A stretch of 64,000 nucleotides of DNA from Nonomuraea jabiensis (GTDB taxonomy: Bacteria > Actinomycetota > Actinomycetes > Streptosporangiales > Streptosporangiaceae): NCBI RefSeq assembly GCF_014204795.1, contig NZ_JACHMB010000001.1, positions 11,870,501-11,934,500 on the forward strand. Reading direction: 5' to 3'. The notes under the pieces were generated by a model, which worked only from the letters and a program-made list of their open reading frames with translations, was not told the DNA's origin and did no database searches. Positions within the stretch are counted from its first letter, which is position 1; each line of letters begins with the position of its first letter. Position numbers and translations under genes: made by a program. Positions 52,853 to 61,884 of the stretch are shown one piece after another.

Positions 52853-53257
52853 ATGCTCTACGGCAAGGAACACGTACAGCGTTATCAGGAGACCGACGGC
52901 GAGGAGGGACACGACTGGAACAACACGACAGTCCTCCTCCTCACCACGAAGGGCCGCAAGTCCGGACGGTCCTACACGACACCACTCATCTACCAGAAGC
53001 ACGGCGACGACCACGTGGTCGTCGCGTCCAAGGGCGGGGATCCCGACCACCCCGAGTGGTACAAGAACATCCTGGCCAACCCCGAGGTGGAGGCGCAGGT
53101 CAAGGGCGACAAGTTCACGGCCCGGGCCCGTACGGCCTCGAAGGAGGAGAAGCCGGAGCTCTGGGCGCTGATGGCCCGCACCTGGCCGGACTACGACGAA
53201 TACCAGAAGAAGACCGACCGCGAGATCCCGGTCGTCGTGCTCGAACGCGTCAAATGA
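52853..53257 (+). CDS. Deazaflavin (F420)-dependent nitroreductase-family protein
   Basis: 134 residues of the Ddn/DUF385 split-barrel family: NTTVLLLTTKGRKSGRSYTT then PLIYQKHGDDHVVVASKGGD and HPEWYKNILANPEVEAQV. The GRKSG segment and following strand are the F420-binding hallmark. These enzymes reduce nitro groups or quinones using F420H2. ATG 52853 has GGGG close by. Stand-alone gene convergent with the S8 protease. Confidence 0.9.
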   Translation: MLYGKEHVQRYQETDGEEGHDWNNTTVLLLTTKGRKSGRSYTTPLIYQKHGDDHVVVASKGGDPDHPEWYKNILANPEVEAQVKGDKFTARARTASKEEKPELWALMARTWPDYDEYQKKTDREIPVVVLERVK

Positions 53258-53260
53258 CGG

Positions 53261-53287
53261 GCGCCCCGCCGCACCCGGCCGGGGCGC
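53261..53287. terminator. Hairpin between convergent genes
   Basis: GCGCCCCG (53261-53268) and CGGGGCGC (53280-53287) form an 8-bp GC stem between the ends of the F420-type gene and the S8 protease gene. No T-run. Likely bidirectional terminator. Confidence 0.55.
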
Positions 53288-53305
53288 GACGGGGCTTCCA
53301 TCACG

Positions 53306-56300
53306 TCATCTGAGCTGGTAGGCCCTGATGACGGTCTCGGTGAAGCCGTTGCCGCCGGTGTCGGCGGCGTTGACGCGCAGCGAGGCGAACCCGCCGCGCG
53401 CGCCGACCGGGTGCCACGTCTGCGCGGCCCACGTGCCCTTGCCCGCCGGGTGCACCAGCGTGGGCAGCCAGGTGCGGCCGTCGTCGTAGGAGATCTCCAC
53501 CGTGAGCTTGCGCAGCGGCAGGTCGGGCGAGCCGTCCTGGCGCTGGACGCTCAGCGGGATGCTCATGTGGCCCACCGCCGCCCGGTTGCGGTCGTCCAGC
53601 TCGGGGGCGATCTTGACGGTCAGCAGCGGCAGCACCTGGCGCCTGCCCGGCTCGGCCGACTTCGACCTGAACCGCCACTCGGCGCTGACCCTGGTGGAGA
53701 CCCTGGTCTGTTTGGCCTCGCGGTCGGCGGTCATGGCCAGCCGGTATTCGCTCGCCTTCGCCTCGGCGGGCACGTCGACCGAGCCCGGCAGGTAGTCGGC
53801 GGCGTAGATCTGCTTGCCGTCGCGGTAGAGCCTGGCCTGCGGGGCGGTGTAGTCACCGTAGGAGACCCGGTCCGGCGTGCTGTCCTCGAACAGCCCGGCC
53901 GAGAACTGCATCGCGTTCTCCTGGCGCCAGTTGTAGTCGCCGTCGGGGTTGAGCGCGGCCGCGAAGACGCCGGCGTTCCAGCGGTCGGTGGTCTTCTGGC
54001 CAGCCCGGTAGGAGGTGGTGTCGCCGAAGAAGAACTGGTCGACGTCGTCCCAGCCGTCCGGCGGCGTCTGGTACTGGATGAAGGACGGGTACCAGCCGGT
54101 GTCGGCGGGCGTGTAGTACTCGGTCCTGCGGAACGGCAGCGAGAAGCGCGACACCTGGCCGTAGGGCATCCAGGCCAGCTCCTTCCCGTACAGCACCGGC
54201 AGGGCGAAGCGCTCGCCGAACTTGGCGTCCTGCTGCGTGGCGTACGTGGAGGTGACCTCGGCGAGGTCGCGGCGGCGCGGCTGGTAGCCGGGGTCGGCGG
54301 GGATGCGCGGCTCGGCCTTCATCAGGTGGTAGAAGTACGGGCTGTCGTCGTAGCTGCCGTCGGCCTTCGGCCTGGCCCACTGCGTCCACCGGTAGAAGGC
54401 GAAGTTCTTGCTCACGGTGCGGGCCGTCGGGATGGCCTTGATGCCCTCGACGCGCTCCGCGCCCCACATGCCGGCCAGGTCGACGTCCACGCCCATGGCC
54501 TGCACGCCCTCGGCGAGCTGGAGCATGCCGAGCATGCCGACGGCCAGCCGCGCGGTGGGCTCCTCCGTACGGACGGTCACCGGGCGCGCCTTGCGGGCCT
54601 CGGCGGCGACGGTGCGGTCGGCGTCGAGCGTGAACTCCGGGTCGGCGGCCATCACCATGGTGCCGTCGCTGTCCATCATGAGGCTGACGACGGTGTAGCG
54701 GTGGCCCTTCTGCAGCCTGAGGTCCAGCGTGCCGCCGGCGATGTCGTAGTTGCGCTGCTCCTTGGCCTCGAGGTCGATCACTCCGGCGAACGCGGCCTGC
54801 GCGGGCCGCCCGTCGGTGCCGGTGAAGGTCAGCTTGAGCGTGCGCTTCTCCGGCTCGACCCGCATGCCGATGCCGGTGCGGACGGTGACGCCGGCGTTCC
54901 TGGCGATGACCGTGCCGCTGAACGTGCCGGTCGGACCGGGCTGGGCGGTCACCTTGACCTGGGCGGTGCCGTGCGCGGGCACCTCCACGGCCGGGGCGCC
55001 GAGCTTGAACGGCGTCACCGTCGCGCCCTCGCCGTCCTTGGCGATCACGCTGAGGTCCAGCCGGACGGCGGCGTCGCCGTCGTTGCGGTAGGTGAGCGTC
55101 TGCTCCCTGGGCGCGGGGCCGGGCAGCTCGATCTCGCCCAGGTCCAGGGTGGCGGGCTCGGCCGTGACCTGCTGGGTGACGGCGCGGGCGACGTCCACCC
55201 GGCCGGAGCCCTGGACGTAGGCGCCCAGCTCGTCGCCGGGCGCGGTGGAGGCCATGAGCGCCGCCTTGATCCGCTCGGCCTTCCAGTCGGGGTGCTGCCC
55301 GGCGATGATCGCGGCGGCCCCGGCCACGTGCGGGGTGGCCATGGAGGTGCCGCTCAGCGAGGTGTACGAGTCGTCGACCGGGGAGCCCAGGCCCGTGCCC
55401 GCGGCCCGCGCGGCGACGATCTCCACGCCCGGCGCGATCAGGTCGGGCTTGACCGCGGCGTCGCCCACGCGCGGGCCCGTGCTGCTGAACTGGGCGACCG
55501 TGTCGTCGTCGCGGTAGGAGGCGCCGACGGAGAGCGCGCGGTCCGCGGTGCTCGGGGAGCTCACCGTCTGGGGGCCGGCGTTGCCGGAGGCGATGACGAA
55601 CAGCGTGCCGTACTTCTCCGACAGGCTGTTGACGGCCTGCTCCACCGGGTCCACGCCGACGGAGTCGGGCTCGCCGAGGCTGAGGTTGGCGACGCGGGCG
55701 CCGTTCTCGGCCGCCCAGGTCATGGCCTCGATGATGGCCGAGTCGGGACAGTCGCCGCTCTGCACGCAGACCTTGCCGATCAGCAGCTTGGCGCCGGGGG
55801 CGACGCCCTTGTACCTGCCGCCCGAGGCGGCGCCGGAGCCGGCGACGGTGGCGGCGACGTGGGTGCCGTGGCCGTTGAGGTCGCGGACGTCGGGCTCGTC
55901 GGTGAAGTTCTGGGCCTTGGTGACCAGGCCCTGGAGGTCGGGGTGAGCGGCGTCGTACCCGGTGTCGAGGACCGCGACGGGCACGTCCTTGCCGGTGTGG
56001 CCGGCCGCCCAGGCCTGGGGCGCGCCGATGTGCGGGACGCTGACGTCGAGGGAGAGCCTGGCCTTGCCGTCCAGCCAGATCTTCTCGGGCGCGGCCGCGG
56101 CCGTCCTGGCCTGCCCGGTCAGGGCCTTCCACAGCGTGCCCGCGCCGGTGCGGGGCTCTCGCTGCGCGACGCCGTTGATCGCGGGCAGCGTCCGCCCGCC
56201 CGCGGCGCGCAGCGTGGCGGCGGCGGTCTGGTCCGGGTACGTCGTGATCAGCGGGAGCGCCGGGCTGGCGGCGTCGTCGTAGCCGAGCGCGGCGAGCCGG

Positions 56301-56650
56301 GTGACGTTGAACAGCCGGGGGTCGAGCCGGCCGGCGGCCAGCAGGGGCATCGCGTCCGTGGGGACGATGCTGAGCCCGTCCTTGCCCCGGCGGTGCACGA
56401 ACGTGACCTTCTCCCTGCCGGGGCCGGGCTTGACGTCGAGCTGGGTCTGCCGGTCGGGCAGCTCGCGGAGGGTGACCTTGTCGCCGGTGATGAGGGTGAT
56501 CGTCTTGGGCGGTCCGGACGGCTTTTCCGGCTGGGCCGAGCCCGGGGTCGCCTTGGCGGAGGGGGCGGGAGTGGGGGCCGCCTGGGCCGGCGCGGCGGCG
56601 GCGATCAGGGCCGTTACCACGACGCCCAGAAGGGCGGTTCTCTGAAGCAC
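53306..56650 (-). CDS. Large secreted S8 (subtilisin-like) serine peptidase
   Basis: About 1114 residues. Signal peptide (LLGVVVTALIAAAAPAQAAP), pro-region, then the catalytic triad: Asp in VAVLDTGYDAAHPDL, His in LNGHGTHVAATVAGS, Ser in GTSMATPHVAGAAAI, with oxyanion Asn in IASGNAGP. About 550 further residues of beta-rich domains follow, ending in a sequence like a reprolysin/galactose-binding tail (VEISYDDGRTWLPTLVHPAG). GTG 56650 is the start because it begins the signal peptide; the frame runs on upstream. Divergent from the TrmB/LuxR-type regulator, a likely controller. Extracellular protein degradation. Confidence 0.92.
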   Translation of the reverse strand: MLQRTALLGVVVTALIAAAAPAQAAPTPAPSAKATPGSAQPEKPSGPPKTITLITGDKVTLRELPDRQTQLDVKPGPGREKVTFVHRRGKDGLSIVPTDAMPLLAAGRLDPRLFNVTRLAALGYDDAASPALPLITTYPDQTAAATLRAAGGRTLPAINGVAQREPRTGAGTLWKALTGQARTAAAAPEKIWLDGKARLSLDVSVPHIGAPQAWAAGHTGKDVPVAVLDTGYDAAHPDLQGLVTKAQNFTDEPDVRDLNGHGTHVAATVAGSGAASGGRYKGVAPGAKLLIGKVCVQSGDCPDSAIIEAMTWAAENGARVANLSLGEPDSVGVDPVEQAVNSLSEKYGTLFVIASGNAGPQTVSSPSTADRALSVGASYRDDDTVAQFSSTGPRVGDAAVKPDLIAPGVEIVAARAAGTGLGSPVDDSYTSLSGTSMATPHVAGAAAIIAGQHPDWKAERIKAALMASTAPGDELGAYVQGSGRVDVARAVTQQVTAEPATLDLGEIELPGPAPREQTLTYRNDGDAAVRLDLSVIAKDGEGATVTPFKLGAPAVEVPAHGTAQVKVTAQPGPTGTFSGTVIARNAGVTVRTGIGMRVEPEKRTLKLTFTGTDGRPAQAAFAGVIDLEAKEQRNYDIAGGTLDLRLQKGHRYTVVSLMMDSDGTMVMAADPEFTLDADRTVAAEARKARPVTVRTEEPTARLAVGMLGMLQLAEGVQAMGVDVDLAGMWGAERVEGIKAIPTARTVSKNFAFYRWTQWARPKADGSYDDSPYFYHLMKAEPRIPADPGYQPRRRDLAEVTSTYATQQDAKFGERFALPVLYGKELAWMPYGQVSRFSLPFRRTEYYTPADTGWYPSFIQYQTPPDGWDDVDQFFFGDTTSYRAGQKTTDRWNAGVFAAALNPDGDYNWRQENAMQFSAGLFEDSTPDRVSYGDYTAPQARLYRDGKQIYAADYLPGSVDVPAEAKASEYRLAMTADREAKQTRVSTRVSAEWRFRSKSAEPGRRQVLPLLTVKIAPELDDRNRAAVGHMSIPLSVQRQDGSPDLPLRKLTVEISYDDGRTWLPTLVHPAGKGTWAAQTWHPVGARGGFASLRVNAADTGGNGFTETVIRAYQLR

Positions 56651-56741
56651 ATCCCGATTTCTAATTGTCAGTGAAATTTGGTGACAAGGTGGTTGATGTG
56701 GCCTATTGCGGCAACTGCCGGAATTGGCCAAGATCGTGGGC

Positions 56742-57953
56742 ATGCTTGAGGAGGGCCGGGCGCTGGAGGTCGTGGGCATCAGCGCCTTCGACGAGCGGGT
56801 CTACCGCGGGGTGCTGACCAGCCCCGGCATCACCGTGCAGGAGCTCGTCAGGCGCAGCGGCGAGAGCGCGGGACGCATCCAGTCGTCCCTGAGCCGGCTG
56901 CGCGCCAAGGGACTGGTCAGCCGCCTGTGGGGCCGCTCGCCCCGCTGGACGGCCACGAACCCGGGGGCCGCGATCCGCTCGCTCGTGCGCGGCATGCAGG
57001 GCGAGCTCGACCGGCTCACCGACACCGCCGACGAGCTGGAGGCCACCTTCCGCACCGTCGGCCAGGGCGCGGAAGAGGGCGGCCAGCTGGAGGTCCTGGC
57101 CGGGCCCGAGGAGCAGGCCCGGTGGTACGTACGGTTGCAGCAGGAGGCCAAGGAGGAGGTGCTGACCTTCGACCGGCCGCCGTACGTGCTGGACTACCAC
57201 AACCCGCTCCAGACCGGCCTGCTCCGCAGCGGCGTCCGCTACCGGACCATCTACGTGCCGGAGGCCTTCGACCACGCGGGGGCGCTCGACGAGGTGGGCA
57301 GCCTGATCAAGGCCGGAGAGGAGGCGCGGGTCCTGCCGGAGCTGCCGTTCAAGATGGCGATCGTCGATCGGTGGCGGGCGGTGATGCCGCTGCAGATGGA
57401 TCCGCCGTTGACGCGGGGCGTGCTGATCACGGGGTCGACCATGGTGATGGCGTTGGTGGAGCTGTTCGAGCGGATGTGGCGGGAGGCGCTGCCGGTACGG
57501 CCGGAGCTGTGGCGGGAGCTCGGTGATCCGTCGTCTCCGGAGCCGGAGACGACGGATCCCGGACCACCGGCGCCGGACCTCGACCCCGAGACTGGCCCGC
57601 TCAGCCCTGCGGCCGGGTCACCCGGCACCACGGCCGGCGCCCTCAGCCCTCCGGCTGGCGCCCTCAACCCTCCGGCCAGGTCGCCCGGCTCTCCGGCTGA
57701 CGCCCTCAACCCTGCGGCCGGTGCCCTCAACCCTCCGGCCACTGCCCTCAGCCCTCCGGCTAATGCCCTCGGCCTGGAGGACCGCAGGCTCCTGGCGTTG
57801 CTCGCGGCCGGGCTCAAGGACGACGCCATCGCCCGCCAGCTCGGCACCAGCCCCCGCACCCTCCGCCGCCGGCTGCGTCACCTCCTGGACGAGCTCAACG
57901 CCGAGACCCGCTTCCAAGCCGGCGCCCAGGCCAGCCGCCGCGGCCTGGTGTGA
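56742..57953 (+). CDS. TrmB-like/LuxR-type hybrid regulator
   Basis: 403 residues. N-terminal winged HTH of TrmB/MarR style (FDERVYRGVLTSPGITVQEL, SRLRAKGLVSRLWGRSPRW), a middle domain with QEAKEEVLTFDRPPYV and RYRTIYVPEAFDHAG typical of TrmB effector regions. The last ~60 residues are a LuxR-type HTH (LLALLAAGLKDDAIARQLGT, SPRTLRRRLRHLLDELNA). The linker (about 57590-57770) is a run of Ala/Leu/Pro repeats such as ALSPPAGALNPPA. ATG 56742 is chosen; a TTG lies 36 bases upstream. Divergent from the S8 protease gene. Confidence 0.82.
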   Translation: MLEEGRALEVVGISAFDERVYRGVLTSPGITVQELVRRSGESAGRIQSSLSRLRAKGLVSRLWGRSPRWTATNPGAAIRSLVRGMQGELDRLTDTADELEATFRTVGQGAEEGGQLEVLAGPEEQARWYVRLQQEAKEEVLTFDRPPYVLDYHNPLQTGLLRSGVRYRTIYVPEAFDHAGALDEVGSLIKAGEEARVLPELPFKMAIVDRWRAVMPLQMDPPLTRGVLITGSTMVMALVELFERMWREALPVRPELWRELGDPSSPEPETTDPGPPAPDLDPETGPLSPAAGSPGTTAGALSPPAGALNPPARSPGSPADALNPAAGALNPPATALSPPANALGLEDRRLLALLAAGLKDDAIARQLGTSPRTLRRRLRHLLDELNAETRFQAGAQASRRGLV

Positions 57954-57974
57954 GTGCCCGCTCGCACGTGGGCC

Positions 57975-59147
57975 TCAGGGCCGCAGGGTCGCGTACAGGT
58001 CCATGGTGCGGTGGGCGATGCGTTCCCAGGAGAAGTGCTCGACGGCCCTGGCCCGCCCCGCCACCCCGAGCGCCCTGGCCCGCGCCGGGTCCCGCAGCAG
58101 CGCGTTGACGCGCTCGGCGAGGTCGGCGGCGAAGCGGTCGGGGTCGTACGGCGTGCCGTCGGGCCCCTGGGAGATCGGGACGAGCAGGCCCGTCTCCCCG
58201 TCGGCCACCACCTCGGGGATGCCGCCGGTGGCCGTCGCCACCACGGCGGTCTCGCAGGCCATCGCCTCCAGGTTCACGATCCCCATGGGCTCGTACACCG
58301 ACGGGCACACGAACACCGTCGCGTGCGTCAGCAGCTGGATGACCTCGGGCTTGGGCAGCATCTCCTGGATCCAGAACACCCCGTCCCGGTCGAGGCCGCG
58401 CACCAGCTCGGTGACCTCCGCCGCGATCTCCGGCGTGTCCGGCGCGCCCGCGCACAGCACGAGCTGGGCGTCCCGGTCGAAGGACCGCGCCGCGCGCAGG
58501 AGGTGGACCAGGCCCTTCTGCCGGGTGATGCGGCCCACGAAGACGACGTACGGGCGGCGCGGGTCCACCCCGTGCTTCTCCAGCACGTCGAGGTCGTGGT
58601 CGGGGGCGTACTCGGCGGTGTCGATGCCGTTGTGGATGACGCTGACCCGCTCCGGCGGGATCTCGGGGTAGGCCGACAGTACGTCGCGGCGCATCCCCTC
58701 CGACACCGCGATGACCGCGTCCGCGCTCGCCAGGGCGGTGCGCTCGGCCCACGACGAGATCGTGTAGCCGCCGCCGAGCTGCTCGGCCTTCCACGGCCGC
58801 AGCGGTTCGAGGCTGTGCGTGGTGATCACGTGCGGGATGCCGTGCAGCATCTTCGCGACATGCCCGGCGAAGTTCGCGTACCAAGTGTGCGAGTGGACGA
58901 CGTCCGCGCCCTCGCACGCGGCGGCCATCTCCAGGTCCACGCCGAGCACCTGCAGCGCGGCGTTGGCGGCCGCCAGCCCCTGGGGCACCCGGTAGGCCGA
59001 GACGCCGGGCTCGGTGCGGTCGGCTCCGAAGCAGCGCACGCGTACGTCGGCCAGCTTCCGCAGCTCCCTGGCCAGGTATTCCATGTGCACCCCGGCCCCG
59101 CCGTACACCTCGGGCGGGTACTCCCGGCTGAGCAGATCAACACGCAT
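57975..59147 (-). CDS. glgA: Glycogen synthase / alpha-maltose-1-phosphate synthase (GT4)
   Basis: 390 residues of the actinobacterial GlgA/GlgM type: SREYPPEVYGGAGVHMEYLA at the N-terminus, VVFVGRITRQKGLVHLLRAA, then VCPSVYEPMGIVNLEAMACE with the catalytic Glu pair. In mycobacteria this GT4 enzyme (GlgM) uses ADP-glucose to make maltose-1-phosphate for glucan synthesis; classical GT5 GlgA is larger. TAAGGT six bases before ATG 59147 suggests a leaderless message. Divergent from glgC, which makes its substrate. Confidence 0.93.
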   Translation of the reverse strand: MRVDLLSREYPPEVYGGAGVHMEYLARELRKLADVRVRCFGADRTEPGVSAYRVPQGLAAANAALQVLGVDLEMAAACEGADVVHSHTWYANFAGHVAKMLHGIPHVITTHSLEPLRPWKAEQLGGGYTISSWAERTALASADAVIAVSEGMRRDVLSAYPEIPPERVSVIHNGIDTAEYAPDHDLDVLEKHGVDPRRPYVVFVGRITRQKGLVHLLRAARSFDRDAQLVLCAGAPDTPEIAAEVTELVRGLDRDGVFWIQEMLPKPEVIQLLTHATVFVCPSVYEPMGIVNLEAMACETAVVATATGGIPEVVADGETGLLVPISQGPDGTPYDPDRFAADLAERVNALLRDPARARALGVAGRARAVEHFSWERIAHRTMDLYATLRP

Positions 59148-59330
59148 GAGACGACCTTATGGCGGGCCCCGCCCGGCGGGCCACCACAAGCAGCGAGTTT
59201 CGCGCTCGGGCTCAACCTGAGCGGCTCGGCGAGCTCCCGACGTGCATTGCACAACAAATCTGGACACGAAGGGAGGTCTCCATGCCGGGATTCGTCGATA
59301 GATCGGCCATTTGAGGGTAGCGTCCTGGGC

Positions 59331-60566
59331 ATGAGGTCCCGGAGGGTGCTTGCGGTCGTGCTGGCAGGTGGAGAGGGCAAGAGGCTCATGCCGCTCACGG
59401 CGGATCGGGCGAAACCGGCGGTGCCGTTCGGGGGGATATACAGGCTCGTCGATTTCGTCCTGTCCAACCTGGCGAACGGCGGCTTCCTGAAGATCGTCGT
59501 ACTGACCCAGTACAAGAACCACAGTCTTGACCGGCACGTCTCGCGAACCTGGCGGCTGTCGGCGATGCTCGGCAACTACGTGACGCCCGTGCCCGCGCAG
59601 CAGCGACTCGGCCCGCGGTGGTTCTCGGGGTCCGCGGACGCGCTCTTCCAGAACCTGAACCTGATCTATGACGAGATGCCCGAGCACGTGATCGTGTTCG
59701 GGGCCGACCACATCTACCGGATGGATCCGCGGCAGATGGTCGAGCAGCACGAGGACTCGGGCGCCGACGTCACGGTGGCGGCGATCAGGCAGCCGCTGTC
59801 GCTGGCCGACCAGTTCGGCGTGATCGAGACCGATCCGCAGGGGCGCAGGATCGTGGCGTTCAGGGAGAAGCCGAAGGACGCGGTGGGGCTGGCGGACTCC
59901 CCCGACGAGGTGTACGCGTCGATGGGCAACTACGTGTTCAAGACCCAGTCGATGATCGACGCGCTGCGGGAGGACGCGCTCGACCCGACCAGCAAGCACG
60001 ACCTGGGCGGCAACATCATCCCGATGCTCGTCAAGTCGGGCGGGGCCGACGTCTACGACTTCAAGAACAACATCGTCCCGGGCTCCAACGAGCGCGACCG
60101 CGGCTACTGGCGCGACGTGGGGACGCTCGACGCGTACTACGAGGCCCACATGGACCTCATCTCGGCGCATCCCGTCTTCAACCTCTACAACGACAAGTGG
60201 CCGATCTTCACCGGCCACGATCCGCTGCCCCCGGCCAAGTTCGTGCACAACGACGGGGACCGGGTCGGGCGGGCCATCGACTCGCTGGTGTCGCCCGGCG
60301 TGATCGTCTCCGGCGGCACGGCGATCCGGTCGATCCTGTCACCCAAGGTCGTGCTCCACTCGCACTCGCTGGTGGAGGACTCCGTACTGATGGAGAACGT
60401 CAAGGTCGGGCGGGGGGCGGTCATCCGCAAGGCGATCATCGACAAGAACGTCGTGATCCCCGACGGCGCCAGGATCGGTTTCGACCTCGAGTACGACCGC
60501 ACCCGGTTCGCCCTGACCCGGGGAGGGGTTGTGGTGATCGGCAAGAACGAGATCGTAGACCGCTGA
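59331..60566 (+). CDS. glgC: Glucose-1-phosphate adenylyltransferase
   Basis: Makes ADP-glucose from glucose-1-phosphate and ATP, the committed step of glycogen synthesis. 411 residues with the nucleotidyltransferase start VVLAGGEGKRLMPLTADRAK, PAVPFGGIYRLVDFVLSN, HIYRMDPRQM, FREKP, and the C-terminal left-handed beta-helix. ATG 59331 is seven bases after TAGCGT, again leaderless, and begins the conserved core; the open frame upstream is antisense to glgA. Divergent from glgA with 183 bp between. Confidence 0.95.
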   Translation: MRSRRVLAVVLAGGEGKRLMPLTADRAKPAVPFGGIYRLVDFVLSNLANGGFLKIVVLTQYKNHSLDRHVSRTWRLSAMLGNYVTPVPAQQRLGPRWFSGSADALFQNLNLIYDEMPEHVIVFGADHIYRMDPRQMVEQHEDSGADVTVAAIRQPLSLADQFGVIETDPQGRRIVAFREKPKDAVGLADSPDEVYASMGNYVFKTQSMIDALREDALDPTSKHDLGGNIIPMLVKSGGADVYDFKNNIVPGSNERDRGYWRDVGTLDAYYEAHMDLISAHPVFNLYNDKWPIFTGHDPLPPAKFVHNDGDRVGRAIDSLVSPGVIVSGGTAIRSILSPKVVLHSHSLVEDSVLMENVKVGRGAVIRKAIIDKNVVIPDGARIGFDLEYDRTRFALTRGGVVVIGKNEIVDR

Positions 60567-61201
60567 CCCAGCGACCGGAGCCCAAGCCCAGCCACGCATC
60601 CGAGCCGGCTCCACACGCCCAAAGCCAGCCCACGCGCGCTGAGGGGCCTCGCACGCCAAGAGCCAGCCCACGCGCCCCGAGCCGGCTCCACGCACCCAGA
60701 GCCAGCCCACGCGCGTTGAGCGGCCTCGCACGCCCAGAGCCGGCCCACGCGCCCCCGAGCTGGCCCAACGCACCGCGAGCCGACCTAGGAGGGGCGCACC
60801 TCGGTGGACGCGGTCTTCATCGCGATCGCCGTCACCGGCCTGCTCCTCATCGGCCTACGCCCCCTGGCCTAGGAGGCGCGCCGAGCTGACCCATGCACCG
60901 CGAGCCGATCCAGGCGCGGCACCAACCCATGCGCCGAGAGCCGACACACGCATGCCGAGCTGGCCCGTGCCCGCCAGTCGGCCAGCCGCCCGTGGCGACC
61001 TGCGACCTGCGGCCTGCGGCCTGCGGCCTGCGCCGGCCAGCCGTACACGCCCGCCCGGCGCTGGCCGGCCGCACACGCCCAAGCAGCCCACATCCTCAGC
61101 CGGCCCGTATCCTCGGCCAGCCCACAACCTGAGCCCACCCGCCGCCCGAGCAGCCAGCCCACGCACGCCCACTCAGCCCGGGCAGCAGCCTTGGCAGTCG
61201 C
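60567..61201 (+). repeat. Degenerate tandem repeats downstream of glgC
   Basis: From about 60580 to 60780 the units GAGCC-GCYC-ACGCGC/CACGC-CCCAGAGCC recur about seven times with drift; CCTAGGAGG-GCGC occurs twice (60784, 60869). From 60890 to 61200 the pattern GCCGACACACG / CTGCGGCCTGCGGCCTGCG and GCCGGCCGC continues. Apart from the tiny possible ORF at 60804-60872, nothing protein-like is visible. Confidence 0.5.
60804..60872 (+). CDS. Tiny hydrophobic peptide ORF (22 aa), doubtful
   Basis: AGGAGGGG at about 60787 lies some ten bases before GTG 60804, which opens a 22-residue frame that is almost wholly hydrophobic (AVFIAIAVTGLLLIGL) and stops at TAG 60870-60872. It could be a single-span membrane peptide. 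It lies within the repeat-rich stretch between glgC and the TetR gene and is not similar to any peptide I can name. Confidence 0.25.
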   Translation: MDAVFIAIAVTGLLLIGLRPLA

Positions 61202-61759
61202 CTAACCGGCCCGCAGTCTGAGCAACCGGTCCACGTACGTCCTGGCGTGCTCCGGACCGATCGGCCGATTGAAGAAGATCGCGTGGTAGTAGATCGGGGC
61301 CAGGACCACCTCAATGAGCTCCAACAGCCCGGGCGGGTCCTCACCACGCTCCCGCGCCCGCGCCAACATGACCTCGAGCTGCACAGCCCGCTCCGCCATG
61401 AACGTCTGGTAGTCCTCACTGCGCGTGCTGACCTGGGCCGCCCGCACGTACAGGTGGCCCAGCGGACCCGCCACGTCGGCCGCCGCCTGCATCGCGTACG
61501 CCTCCAAGTCACCACGCAGCGACCCCGTGTCAGGCACCGGCGAGCCTTTCGCGAGCTGCTCGGTCACCGCGTCATCCACCAGCGCGGGCAGCGTCCCCCA
61601 CCGACGGTAGATCGTCGCCTGGTGAACACCCGATCGCTCGGCAACCCGGGCGATGCTCAGCGTGTCCCAGTCCTCCTCGCGCAACAGGTCGATGACCGCG
61701 TCATGGACGGCCGCACGGACCTTCGCGCTGCGACCGCCGGGCCGCCGTGCGGGTTGCAT
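61202..61759 (-). CDS. TetR/AcrR-family repressor
   Basis: 185 residues: HTH (AVIDLLREEDWDTLSIARVA then RSGVHQATIYRRWG) and a helical ligand domain with IEVVLAPIYYHAIFFNRPIG, a TetR_C-type ending. ATG 61759 is the usual start for the family. Divergent from the VC0807-like membrane gene, with a matching inverted repeat in the shared promoter region, so it probably represses both. Confidence 0.9.
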   Translation of the reverse strand: MQPARRPGGRSAKVRAAVHDAVIDLLREEDWDTLSIARVAERSGVHQATIYRRWGTLPALVDDAVTEQLAKGSPVPDTGSLRGDLEAYAMQAAADVAGPLGHLYVRAAQVSTRSEDYQTFMAERAVQLEVMLARARERGEDPPGLLELIEVVLAPIYYHAIFFNRPIGPEHARTYVDRLLRLRAG

Positions 61760-61767
61760 GCCCCCAC

Positions 61768-61837
61768 CTTAACGCGAGGCCTCTTGCATTAGGAGCTTCC
61801 ATCATGTTTACCTTGAAGCGAAATTCTTCGCGTTAAG
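61768..61837. promoter_or_regulatory. TetR operator region
   Basis: CTTAACGCGA (61768-61777) and its exact reverse complement TCGCGTTAAG (61828-61837) flank the divergent promoters. Next to the second lies GCGAA-ATTC-TTCGC (61818-61831). These are the only strong palindromes between the TetR gene and the membrane protein gene, so they are likely the binding sites. Confidence 0.6.
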
Positions 61838-61884
61838 GGGGCGGACGGGCACCTCGACCGACGCTCCGACGAAGGGAGCCGTAC

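Noticed and set aside
53411..56674. 1087-codon ORF antisense to the S8 protease
   Set aside because: The catalytic triad lies on the minus strand; the plus frame has no recognisable domain.
57954..59330. Upstream extension of the glgC frame
   Set aside because: It is antisense to glgA and the conserved GlgC core begins at 59331 right after a leaderless promoter.
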